A stretch of 64,000 bases of DNA from Karalla daura (Eukaryota > Chordata > Actinopteri > Chaetodontiformes > Leiognathidae), in contig CM055191.1 of NCBI GenBank assembly GCA_029224185.1, positions 4,930,036 to 4,994,035 of the forward strand. Direction: 5' to 3'. This document shows, one piece after another, positions 1 through 11,373 of this stretch (its first letter is position 1; the number at the start of each line of letters is the position of its first letter). The notes under the pieces are model-generated. The model did no database searches. It had not been told where the DNA came from and saw nothing but the letters and a program-made list of their open reading frames with translations. The position numbers and the translations under genes were made by a program.

Positions 1-136
1 AACTCAGACCTTCAACATTGAGTGTATTATTGCTGATCATTAACACTGTTTCTGCATCACTGCTGCCCGCTGAGCAGTGTTCAGGTTCTCTGGCTAGAAA
101 AGCTGCTGAGTGCAAAACCTCTGTGTTCACCCTCAG

Positions 137-3100
137 AGCCAGTCTCCAATGTTGTGGTCACTTCAAGCAGCACAGACTTGATAGAGTTCATCAGTTCTGT
201 GCATCTGTCCTGCTCCTCTTCTGGATCCTCCCTCTCCTTCCTCTGGTTCAACGACACCTCTAAGGTTACACAGAGTGACAGAGTTCAACTCACTGACGGA
301 GGCTCCAACCTCACTATAGTCAACGTCAGCCGCTACGACCAGGGACCGTTCACCTGTAACGTGTCCACTCCTGTCAGCTTTGGTACTGGTGGTCCAGTCC
401 ATCTGAACATCAGCTGTGAGTCCCTCACCTGCATGTGTGATCATCATGCTCCATGTGTGCTCCATTTTTAGCTGCATTATATCATAACGTTTGACATTTC
501 TGTTACTTGTTCTTTGTTATCCTTTCCTGTCCATTCTGCTGCAAAAGCTGAACATTGTTTGTTTTCTTTTTCTTTTTTTCAGATGGACCTTATAATGTTA
601 TAGTTCGAGGTTCAAATCAAACCGACTTAAATGAGACCTTGATACTGAGCTGTTCTGCTGAGTCAGAACCACCTGCTCATTTCACCTGGACTCATAATGG
701 GACACAGATATCTAGTTCTTCTGTTTTCACTATAGTCAGCACTGAGGTGTCTGACAGTGGGAACTACACCTGTCTAGCCATGAATTCAGTAACTGGGAGA
801 AAATCATCCAAGCTACATGAGCTGTTTGTAGGTAAATGACTCTAATTCCACTTCCTCACATACATGTAACCCACTGTTACTTACACTTCAGAAAATGGAT
901 GAGCTGCAGGATTTTTCTAATTCTTTCCATCATCTAAATGTCTCAGGACCACCACATGTTAATCCTATTCGTCCTGATCCGTGTCCACCTGGCTGCATCG
1001 CTGGAATAGTAATTGGATGTTTGCTCGGCTGTGCTCTGGTTGTTGGTTTAGTCGTCTACTTTTGCTACTGTAAAAATAAGTAAGTGGAAAATCCCTCTAA
1101 CCAGATTTCTGGTTTCCCATCCGTGATATAAGTTTCGTATCAAAGAATGAACTATTGTAGTGACACATTTTTATTTTGATTTAGGGGTAAAAGTGAAAAA
1201 TATCTGAAATACATTGCTGAAAACGTGTGGAACAGTGCAGCAAAGAATTTATCAGCAATTTATGGTTTTAGTGCAGGGCTTCATAGTTAATCATTTTTCT
1301 GTTGCCTGGTCTTAATATTAAACTGATTAACTCATATTGTCAATTATATCATTCACCAACTTCACACCTATGTCCCCAATAGTCATAAAATAGTAGATAC
1401 ATAATAACTTTGGTGAAACTTGGTGAAACAAAAATTAATTTTAGTTCTTTTTTTTTTTAGTTCATCTGATCTTTTAGAGATAATTTTCGTTCTATTTATA
1501 TTGTAAGAAGTCTGATCGTTCCTGTCCCATTGTTTTTCTCTTTACAGAAAAACAACAAGAAGGCCTGGTAAGTGTCCATTGAAATCTTTGCACAGGTAGT
1601 CAAGATACAGTCATATCTGGTAAAATATTCTTCTGTGACGTCTTTGATTGTTTGTTACCAAGGGCGAAATGGCCAGAGTGACACTGGGATATCAGCAAAC
1701 CAGGTAACTTTGGAGAGTGTGCTTTCCAGACCTCCAAGGAGTCTTATCATTCCATTATTGCTTTATAGGGTTCAGTATAATCATGCTTTGCACATAAAAT
1801 GTGTGGGTTCTCGTGTGTGCTCCAGAATATGCTGAGTCACAAGACCCCAGTGAGCAGAAGAATGTGTGAATGGGTGTTTACAAGATCATATATAGATCAA
1901 GATGATTTTATCATATACTGAATCACATGTTGCAGTAGCGATCATGACTTTTGTCTCTGATTCTTTCTTTCTTTTATTTTTCCTCTTCTTCTGAGAAAAT
2001 CCTGCTTCCCATGCACGAAAAAGGAGCAAATTTTGCACATAGGTCTAATCCCATGCCAGATTTCTTCAGCTGCAAAAGCAGGTCAATAATTCTGATGGAG
2101 GGTGCTCACAAGGAGGGTGCTACAATTTTTGTTCAGGGTGCTACAATTTTTGTTCAGTTGACACAAAACTTGGTACAGTGTCTTCACACTGTCCTAAACA
2201 AATGATTCACACAGATCACTCAGTGCATCAAAATGTGCAATACTTTTGCAATGTTTATTAAAAAACAAAAAATATATATATTTTGGAATCATGGTAAATG
2301 ATGTTTGGAAAACATCAGATTTTATTTACAGCATTCTTAATTTCACTTTGCTGCAAACGATTGGAGTCAATGCAAAAATTGCATTTTTAAGCATTTTTTA
2401 ACACAGTTTCACAGTTATGCAGCCATCGTTTGCCATCACTGGCTAGAGATAAATTACCACATCAGATGTTGTCTAGATCTAATTTGAGTATTTTCAGATT
2501 TTTGTCTTAAACTCTGAATTTCAAACAGCTGTTTGACAGCTTTGAAATTTGTCTTTCCACTGTCAGAGCTGTCTTCTGTCAGGTGACTATCTTAGTGAGG
2601 TAGGGGAAGGTTCCTTGTGTTGAAGGTCATTGTTTTGAGTCTCAGTTTTCCATTTATGAAATCCTACCAATTACTTTGAAAATGCTCCATTTTTTTTCCA
2701 GATTTGGCCAACTGGAAAAGACAGCAGTCCGGATGGTAGCGCTACTGCAAGCTCCCAATGTCTTGACAGTATGCTTTGTGCTACATGTGCTATAGCGATA
2801 TGTGCTACAGCTTTGAGACTTTCATTTTGCACAAAAGTGTCTGGCCTTTACCATCGCTGCGCAGAATCTATAACGAGAAAATTCCAGCATGCAGAAATTT
2901 TGAGAGTGGTCCAGGATGTGTGCCCGTCGGTTTGCAGCACTTTGCCTGCCTTTGGCCTTTTTCCCATTAATTTCAGCTGCAATTGTTTGGTTGGGGCTCC
3001 TGGCAAGGGCCTATTAAGGGGCATGCCCGAAAGTCGCATTTCCCATTCATTTCTTATGGTCAGGCTTCCTATACAACTGTATAGGAAGCCCCCATATAGC

Positions 3101-3708
3101 TGCAGCAGGGGAGTAGGCCAAGGTTGCCATGACGACAGCTTCAGCCTGCAGACCCACGGTCTGTGTCTTTTTGACCAAAGTGTGTTTGAGAAAATGCTGC
3201 TGAAAAACTGTACAAGCTGTCAACATGCAACTTGGTACAAACAGACAGAGCACAAGTTTCCTTAATCTTTAAAATGTGCTTTCTAAGTCAAAGTATGGCG
3301 ATGTAGTGGATATTTGTTTGAGGAGTTCTGTTTTTTCAATTCATTCTTATGGGAAAAAACAAAATTGCCTAAATGCTAAACATTTGGCTCGACGGAGACG
3401 CTTGGACCTATCTGGAATATGAGCACACCGTCACGCAGGGGGGAGTCTCAGGAACGCCCTGGTGCAATTTGGTGTGTCTACTATGAAAACTGTGACCACA
3501 GTCGCGAGTAGAAGTGTAAATTTTAAGTATTTTAAGTAAGAAATATGTATAGTTGCAAGCAGGGACAGAACCTGTGTTTCTCATATACTGTATCTTGACG
3601 CAGTCGTAAAGCTTGTTTGAGAGGGCCCCTCCTCCTCCATCTGTCCTTCCACAGTCCTCAGCATCAGACTTTGAACCCAGAAGTAGATTTTCAGTTGACA
3701 TACGAGTC

Positions 3709-3805
<97 letters not shown>

Positions 3806-4061
3806 ACTCAGCCACAACCTACCTCTGTTTTATAGTTTACAGTGGTCTGACCCCCTCTCCCTCCCCCTCCCCTCCCTTCTTCTTTTCTAGGAGGTGAACT
3901 ATGCGGACGTCACGTTTGTCCAAAACAGAAATGGTAGGAAGGTGGAGCTGGGCTTAGACAACTCAACAGAATACGCTGAGGTCAGAGGGAACAACAACGC
4001 TCTTTCTGCGGCCGTGCCCCCTGACTACAATGAACACATGCAGCGGTGGGGGAAGAAGTGA
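137..4061 (+). CDS. CEACAM-like transmembrane Ig receptor, copy 1 (5' end outside window)
   Basis: The 3' part of a cell-surface immunoglobulin-superfamily receptor. Exons inferred from AG/GT borders and constant phase 1: 137-415 (A-type C2 Ig, Cys...Trp...Cys), 583-831 (B-type Ig with DSGNYTC), 947-1079 (membrane helix, IVIGCLLGCALVVGLVVYF), 1548-1567, 1663-1703, 3891-4061 (stop TGA). The lengths keep one open frame. The tail carries VNYADV, a good ITIM (V-x-Y-x-x-V), and TEYAEV, which fits the ITSM form T-x-Y-x-x-V, so it probably recruits SHP-type phosphatases as mammalian CEACAM1 does (inference). Leader and N domain should lie upstream of the window. The last intron (1704-3890) is much longer than in copy 2 because of inserted repeats. 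Copy 2 at 11,374-17,386 is its tandem duplicate. Confidence 0.8.
1990..3540. mobile_element. Probable inserted repeat in last intron of copy 1
   Basis: The last intron of copy 1 is about 1.6 kb longer than that of copy 2. Alignable intron sequence stops near 1985 and resumes near 3612 (GAGAGGGCCCCTCCTC). The extra segment has no recognisable coding domain; a 164-residue open frame at 2771-3265 resembles nothing I know. It holds a 13-bp-arm inverted repeat at 3063-3090. It is probably a non-autonomous transposable element, but I cannot name the family or find clear target-site duplications. Confidence 0.35.
3712..3803. repeat. (TG)n microsatellite
   Basis: An uninterrupted run of about 46 TG units about 90 bp upstream of the last exon of CEACAM-like copy 1. 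Copy 2 has only a few TG units at the matching place (17,110-17,120), so the array expanded after the duplication or contracted in copy 2. Confidence 0.98.
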
Positions 4062-6497
4062 CCACTCCAGGCCTGATGGAGCTGACTGGCCAGGAGCTGT
4101 GGTCTGAGAAACCCGCACTTCTCTCTCAGCCTCTTCCTGGTCTTGTTTACTTTGTCAACGCACTTTAATGGTGGATAATCATCAACCAGCTCAGGAGCGA
4201 TGTTGCCATGAGTCTGGAGGGAAAACACAAAGTCTCTGCAAAAGTTTAGAATAGAATAGAATAGAATAGAATAGAATAGAATAGAATAGAATATGTTTGT
4301 CTTTAACTGTGTTTTAATGACTTGTGGATACTCATCCTAGCAGTCAACCATCAGGGCTTTTGACTATGTGTGTATCCAAAGGAGGATTGGAAAGATCGAT
4401 AGAGATGTTGATTCATTGAAGATTAAGTTCTATTTCGTCTCCTATCTCTTTATCTCCTGAGAAGGTGATGTTTGCAGTCTCCGACATGTGACAACGGCGC
4501 CTGGTTAACCACATCATGCTCTAGATTGTAGTCACACAAAGACAAAGACACGGTCGAAACTCCACAGCTCAGCCAGCAGTCAGCTGCGACGCACAGGGAC
4601 AGAGAACACAAGAGAAAAAGGGAACACACACACAGCTGAAACAGCACTGATAAGATTAGAGCAGACCAGGGGTTTTCTCTCTGTTGCTACTTGAGCCCCA
4701 GAAGAAAGAAACATTGATTGAAGTTAGACAGAGCTAACTGGCTTCAGGTCTGTCGAAAGGACCTTTAGAAATGGGCTATTAATAAATACCTCAGTCGTTT
4801 CCCGCACAGAGATAACAGGGCCAATTAAGGACATGTTTATGACAATGTCAGTAAAGGCTGAGATGGTGTTAAGATGCTTCCGCCTCCAGCTGACAAACAG
4901 TAACTCTGACTTGTGGAACAGTGCTGTGTGTTACGACAAACTGTGCATCAAACCAATGTGCCAACAATATGAGTTATTTCCTTAAAAGGGCTGCATTTCA
5001 TATTTACAACTAGGCCATAGTGAATCATTTCAGGAAGAGAATTAACTTTGGGGCCCTTAAGTTGATCAAGTTCAAATGTATGAAGACCATCATCTTCTCT
5101 CAATGATTATTGACAGCAATGTCTTAAAAGTTGTGAAGATGTAACTTAATCATTGTCCAAGACTGAAAGGCTGAAAAAAGGGAAAACAGAAAAAAAGGCT
5201 GAAAAGCCAAACCAACAGTGGATCTAATATTGTAGATGGAATATTATTGTCTATTAGTCCCTCAGGGAACACGATGGCTGCCTCTTTCTCTGGTGTGGGC
5301 AGGACGTGTGAGGACATGACCTGCTTTCAAATGGTCAGTTGACCCTCATAAAGATCTGGATTATAGCTGCCCGTCATAGAGAACATGTCATGGTTGTAAA
5401 GGTCTGTTGACAGATCGTAGGCAGGAAGCCTCATCTCAGGGATCAGGACTCAGGGTAGTGTTGCTTTGTTCACTCCAGCTGAAACTTACTTTAAAACAGT
5501 AGTTACTTCCATACAGATTTTCACCAGCCTGTGCAGATGAATGTTTGTCCTCCTCCCCTGGTTAGTGAAGTCCTGAAGTCCTGTTTAGTATTTTTCCACG
5601 CCTTACTCACACTTTACCTTGGAAGTCCATTCGACGTGATGTGAAGAGTTTAAAACGTTTTGTTTGGACATGGAAACTGCCGCCTGGAGAGTAGACACAC
5701 CTTTGCTGTATTTTAGAATAAAGCTTTGTAGGTCACAGCTGTTTGTACCCTTTAAAAAAGACCTTTGTTTATCAACAACAATCATTATATAGGTATATAA
5801 CAAAAACATGTTAATTTACACTGTAAGAAATGCTTTATAGTCATTGAACTAGCTTCATACTGTAATCAGTCTTCTCAGGGTTACATTGAAGAGCCATACA
5901 TGTTTTTGTAAGACATTTTGTTATTTCTGGCTTTAACCGGCTTTTTGTGAAAGTGTGATTTAGGTCTGAGCACAACTGTCTTGCGGACTTGCAGCTTCTA
6001 TAATAAACTGATTGTACATGAAGGTGAATCGTGTATTTATTCCATTGACACATTTTCATTGCACCTCTGTGCAACTTTTCACGTGCAAATCCTGCCTATA
6101 TTAAACTTTTATGACTTTATTACATCAATAAATTCAAAATTCAACGTGGATAAGCATGTTATTGTGCAGGTCTAAGTGTACTGAGGAGGGTGTGAATCAA
6201 ACAGAAGCCATAAACTGCACCATTCTCATATCATACTGTTTAAGGCAGCACAGAGTCTGCTCTCCATTGCAATCAATTCCTTCTGCTTCACATTTCCAAA
6301 CAATTCACTATAAAGACATTTCTGTTCTCACCAATTTACTTCTCCTTTTCTTCTTAATTAGCACACTTGACTTTGACCCTGAGGTTTTGACACAGACAGG
6401 CTGTGTTTCATAAATTAGCACAAACTGTTGGAAATGAGGAAGAATGTCAGAGATTTGAGCTCCTGAGGGACAATAACCACTGCTGTTGTTTGTCTAG
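4062..6497 (+). other. 3' UTR and duplicated 3' flank of CEACAM-like copy 1
   Basis: No separate gene is visible. The stretch aligns almost base for base with 17,387-19,950. AATAAA signals at 5717-5722 and 6002-6007 are both conserved in copy 2 (19,321-19,326 and about 19,603), so a long 3' UTR of 1.7-2 kb is plausible. An (AGAAT)9 array sits at 4248-4292. Confidence 0.55.
4248..4292. repeat. (AGAAT)9 pentanucleotide microsatellite
   Basis: Nine perfect AGAAT units. The duplicate locus at 17,801-17,865 has thirteen. The complementary ATTCT/TTCTA pentamer also ends elements near 23,160 and 26,473, so these arrays may be tails of retroposons. Confidence 0.95.
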
Positions 6498-7103
6498 TGT
6501 TATGTGCCAGGCAGTGTTTTGTTTGTGTCCTCTTCCCTGTCCATGTGTTTCAGGCCACCTGAAGGCTCCTCACCTGTGTGGGTGGGGCCAGATTGCTGAT
6601 TGGTCCTTTCCAGCCCCATTGATGGCCAATCACCAGGGAGGCGGCGTTTAAAAGGAGGACATCACCTGCCTCCAGCCCTTTCCTTTGTTTGCTCCTGGCT
6701 GTAGGTTGCTGCTGCGAACCAATAGTGCTAATAGTCTGAGGGTTTGTAAGAAGGTGTGGGTGAGGAGGTTGATATTAGGTCAGTCGGGGTACCCTTAACA
6801 TTCTTTGCACTCACATAGGTGATTGTGCCACACATGTATGTTTTTTGGTGTCTCTTCTTTAGATAAGATAGTTAGGCCTTTTGATTTAGATTTTATTTTT
6901 AGTTGGGATAGTTTAGTCAGGCCTTCTTTTGTTATATTCATTCCATTTTATTTGGCATAACCACATTGTCTCCTCCTCCCCACCTCAGTGTCACCTTCTT
7001 TTGTTGAAATAAATCACTCATTGCCACAACAGCCAACGCCCTCTTCAATTGGTCATTTGTCGGGTTACTTTCCATCGGCTGAGTTCAGCTGGTGGTTGTA
7101 ACA
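6498..7103 (+). mobile_element. Solo LTR with 4-bp target-site duplication
   Basis: A 606-bp segment starting TGTTATGTG and ending GTTGTAACA, so the termini are TGTTA/TAACA inverted repeats of LTR type. It is flanked by CTAG on both sides (6494-6497 and 7104-7107). The duplicated locus near 19,950 is the empty site (tttgtctaacaacaag). Inside are CCAAT (6626-6630), a TTTAAAAG TATA-like box (6647-6654) and AATAAA (7008-7013), the expected order of U3 and R on the plus strand. There is no gag/pol and no second LTR, so this is a recombined remnant of an LTR retrotransposon or endogenous retrovirus. The 4-bp duplication does not settle the family. Confidence 0.8.
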
Positions 7104-7107
7104 CTAG

Positions 7108-7865
7108 CAACAAGTTACATTCTCTCACCAATCAATTTCATCCTATTCCTAATTCACATTAAAAGAAAAACACAGAAAAAACTAATTCCACATCACAAGA
7201 AGTCACCAAACCAAATCAGGATTTTAACCATTTTCTGAAATTTCATTGCTGAAAAACGACACTGACATGTTTTATTTTCAGCTTTAACATAAGCATTTAT
7301 CAGAGGTTTAAAGAAGTAGTGTTTAATCTCAATAAAATTCAGGTTAACTTAATTTAAAGTTAAGTCACAGCAAATGTGACATTTTACATGGATGAAGTGT
7401 GAACTAAACTTTTAAATGCGCAAAGAAACAAAAAAAGACAAAAATGCTTTGACAAGCAGGAATACCTCCATTAGTTCTAACATGAAATCCTGTACAAAAA
7501 GTCTTGTGCAAATACTTTGCACCACAGTCCATACATTGTCTAATCCACTTCATACCCTTTATTTTACCTTCCATTAAAATCAATGAAGACCTCTTCCACA
7601 TAGAGCAGCTCAACAACGTCCCAGGAGCGCGCATGCAGCTCCCGAGCGCTCCTGATAGGCAGCTTTTCTATTTGAGCGGCTACCGCTCAAAACTAAAACG
7701 ATCGGGTCGCACCAAACCGGAAGTTATTGCTACGGTATCAAAATAAAGTTCTGTCAAATTTGAAAATAAAACGGGAAGCTCATATGGATTAGCTTGATCA
7801 GACGTCCCAGTTAAAACTCTCTCCATCCCAGATTTTAATGGGAGAGGAAAAAAAGTTGCGCGGGG

Positions 7866-7909
<44 letters not shown>

Positions 7910-9673
7910 CACAGAGAGAGAGAGAGAACAGAAACGTCTGAAGCAGTAGCAGCGCCCCATCCCACCTATTGCGATTCTTTTGGGAGTTTCACACGGTCTC
8001 GTGGTATCGCTTGATACTTCCAAAAGAATATGGGGCTTTTTACAGAACGACGCTGCGGCTGTAAGGTATCCAGTGGAATATCGGGGTAACACTCACACCT
8101 GCATGGGGGCAGTTTCCAGTCAACCTTAACATGCATGCTTTTATACTAAGATGACTATATTTTCATCTCCAAAATTGGGGACAACCGGCTTTGGGGGGTG
8201 GAGGGGGACAGTTTTAACCGGGGACGGGGCAGCCGTATCGGGGACTGTCCCCGGAAATCCAGGACGTCTGGTCGCCCTATTTTATACTGTGGGAGGAATC
8301 TGGACAGCCAGGAGAAAAAGGAGAAAACCAGGAGAGATGAACTGAGCGCCAAAATCTTCTGTTAATGCAGCAGGCGAAGACGTTGGCACGGAGGCATACT
8401 GGGGCATACTCCTATTTGCCACTGGCAATGTGGCGGCGAGGTTGACATATTCTGGTCAGCTCTGGGACTCTATCCGGAGACAGTGACAGTAATTGCCACT
8501 AAACTAATGTAGTGCTTGAGGTATAGAGCTTCTAGAACTGTGCTTATGACTGACAGACACTCAGGAACCGGCACTCTTGAAGAGGTGTCCATTCAACCGT
8601 TTATTACACATGTTGTCTCTCTGACACAACTCCAACTCCCAGCAATCTACGCGCCACACCTTTTCATGATGTCATGGCTGCAGTACACACATATTGATTG
8701 TAGTTTGCCTTCAAGTCAGAAGAGAGGAGGGGAGAGAAAAATACCTTTCCCTTGAAGTTTCCTGCTGATTTTTGATGATGTTGCTTCTTGCTCTGGAAGT
8801 GTCTGATATGGCCACAAACAATTGAATGACGATTGCCAAACTGGCCAAGGGTTACATGGTGGCATTTCTCCAGCAGATGGCGCTCTCGCTCTCCCTGTCA
8901 GATGGAGCACACTGGTACTGGGAGTCAGAACGTCCATAGCAACCAAAGCGTCTAAGCAACAACCCAAAGCAACAACGATCGAGGAAAGATCAGAAAAGTC
9001 TTAAAAACTCTTGCTTGCTTGTTTTTCTTGATTTTTCTGACCTTTCCACCATGTTAGGGTGGTTGCTATGCATGCTCCGGTTGCTATGCACACTCTGGTT
9101 CTGACTTGGTTTGCTCCATCGCACGGATTGAATTCTCCCCATGCATGAGTTGTGTCTCGGATCAGTCCCGAATGAACATTTATTTCCATCATCTTCTTCC
9201 AGTGAGTGTCTATCTGTTTTCCTGTTTGTCACAGACACATATACAAATGTTAAAAATACAAATGACAGAGACACAAAAATCTGCACAAAACTAACACCAA
9301 AAATGTAATATAAACACTGTAAAAACATGTGATGTAAATTAAATTTTGATGGTTTCTAATCACCAGCTTTTAGCACATTGGTCATGTGACCATGGCTCTA
9401 TAACACAACATTTCGTAGGAAAAACTAGGAATTATGGTGTCAAGTTTTTGTACTTTTAGGTATGAAATTCGTGGACAGTTCATCCTGATCATGCACACAA
9501 GAAGCAGCCACTAAACAACCTGTCTTTCTTTCAAGACAGTAACGTTGGTATAACAGGAATCTATTCATAAAACCCCCAAAGTTACACCTGTCATGTCAGA
9601 CCAAGCAGGTCTTAAATAATGCAATGAAATAAATGATTTCAGCTCCTTGTTGTGTCTTGTTGGGGGAACTCAC
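7108..9673. other. Intergenic; duplicated flank plus repeats
   Basis: 7108 to about 7550 aligns with 19,960-20,465. About 7555-8090 is absent from the duplicate and carries GAGCGG-CTA-CCGCTC and CAGGAGCGC/GCGCTCCTG inverted repeats, so it is probably an inserted element. An (AG)n run lies at 7869-7901. From about 8090 to 8345 there is a teleost interspersed repeat recognisable by the 'cactcacacctg...ggcagttt...ccagtcaacc...aacatgcatg' pattern. I see no supported coding exon in this stretch. Confidence 0.5.
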
Positions 9674-9719
9674 CTGATATGATGCTCAGGATGATGAAGG
9701 ATATCACAACTGTTTCCAT
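9674..9719 (-). pseudogene. Orphan, inverted CEACAM-type leader exon
   Basis: On the minus strand, ATG at 9719 opens a 46-bp exon reading METVVISFIILSIIS, a signal-peptide-like stretch, and ends at a good donor (CAG|GTGAGT) in phase 1. The leader exon of the intact neighbour at 11,374-11,419 is also 46 bp, phase 1, and begins MET. No N-domain or Ig exon follows it on the minus strand down to 8000, so it looks like the remains of an inverted duplicate gene. It could still be the start of a gene whose other exons I failed to see. Confidence 0.5.
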
Positions 9720-11007
9720 TTCATCTACGATTTCATCAGATTTGACCAGAGAAATGAAGCTTTACACTCCTTCACCTAACCTTAGCTGATTTCAGATGAT
9801 GAGGCTTGTAGAAGGAAGTAATGTGGGAGGAGGAAATTTTCACAACAGTTAGTTTATCATTAACAGGAATGAATGGGGGTAATTTAAGATATAAAGTCCA
9901 AATCAGTTCAACCTTGTTTCACTGTAACTTCACATTCAGGGTTTGTCAGAATGATCTGGTGTGGATTTGGTGTGGTGTTTTGAGCTGACTCTATGAAAAC
10001 TGATTCTAGGTTCCAGACACAATCATGACTCTCACCTGGTTCCTTTAACTTTCATACTTTCCTGCAGCAGGTCATGAGGTCAAATTTAAACATAAACATG
10101 CACTTTACAATGAGAAGCTCTTGTTTCACATATGATGTGATGAATTCTGAAGTCTTCATTGAGTTTTCATCTGGTGATACCAGCAGCTCAGTAATTGCCC
10201 TGAGAAGTGAGTGAGGATAAATCTGAGAGATCATCACAAACAGAGAAGATTTACACTCTACTGCCACCAAGAGACTGATTCATGCACTAATATCACTTGT
10301 TCTGTGGAACACATTGTATGTTGGAAGTGTTGAGAATGTTAGCTAACTACTGCAGTTACAGTAAGTGGACCTGATGAAACAACCCATAGACAACTCAAAG
10401 AAGCTCGAGAAAACTGTTGCCTGGCTAGGTTGGCCTTAAGTGCACAAGCATAGCGAGTTCACAACTTGGACAGTTTAAATTTAATTTAATTTAATTTAAT
10501 TTAATTAATTAAATTTTCCTCTCTGCTCTTTTCATTGGTTTTGCATTCAGGTCACATAACTTTCATGTTTACAACCACGAGAACAAAAAACATGGCAGAC
10601 AAGTCTGAAAGTCTGACTGTGTAGAATATCATGAGCACATTTGGCAAATGCCCCTGACACTGATGAGACTGATTCATGTATTCATGAAAGGTGGACCTAA
10701 TAAATATCCTCCATCAGTTTGTTTGTAGTGTATTGTTGAGAATTTCATGATGACTCTGATGTAAGCAGTGAACATGCAGCTGCTATCTGGACTTCTGTTT
10801 TCGATGTAAAAACATGAAAACAGTCATAATCCCTGCATTCATCACAATTTGATCGTTTAATTTTATATTTTAAATTGGTTTCAACATTGGGGAATTATAT
10901 TAAATATAATAATATTTTCATGATTTTCTCAAAATCGCACTTGATTTCTACTTGTTTCTCTCGAAATAAATGTGTCTGTGAGGATATGTGCATGCGTGTG
11001 TGTGTGG

Positions 11008-11049
<42 letters not shown>

Positions 11050-11373
11050 AGGTTAGGGAATGGGAACATGGTTATGTGCAAGTTAATACCAAACCACAAA
11101 TCAACACCTGTAGAGATGTAGACATTTGACATTTGAAAGCATATTACAGGAGGAGGTTCTTGAAGGTGTCTCTAGGGCCCACCAGAGGGCAATGTTCTGC
11201 AGATATAGGGTTTGGCAGCAGCTTCAGTGGGTTTGACTCTATGATACATTTAGTGACTCTGCTCACAGGTAAGTGCACAAATATCACTCGAGCTGCCAGA
11301 GGCTCTATCTCCTTACGACCGTCATAGTTTGATGGTTTACTTTTCCTGAGTAGTTCCCACTTCTCAAAGAGCA
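9720..11373. other. Intergenic / upstream of CEACAM-like copy 2
   Basis: No coding exon recognised. It contains (TTTAA)n near 10,477-10,505 and a (TG)(TA)n run at 11,013-11,045. A potential untranslated first exon of the downstream gene may end at CTCACAG|GTAAGT (about 11,268), but nothing independent supports it. Confidence 0.35.

Noticed and set aside
2771..3265. 164-residue plus-strand open frame in the intron of CEACAM-like copy 1
   Set aside because: No recognisable domain, no splice context, lies in the probable inserted repeat.
3408..3897. Open frames with long Cys-Val or Thr-His runs on both strands
   Set aside because: Products of the (TG)n array at 3712-3803.
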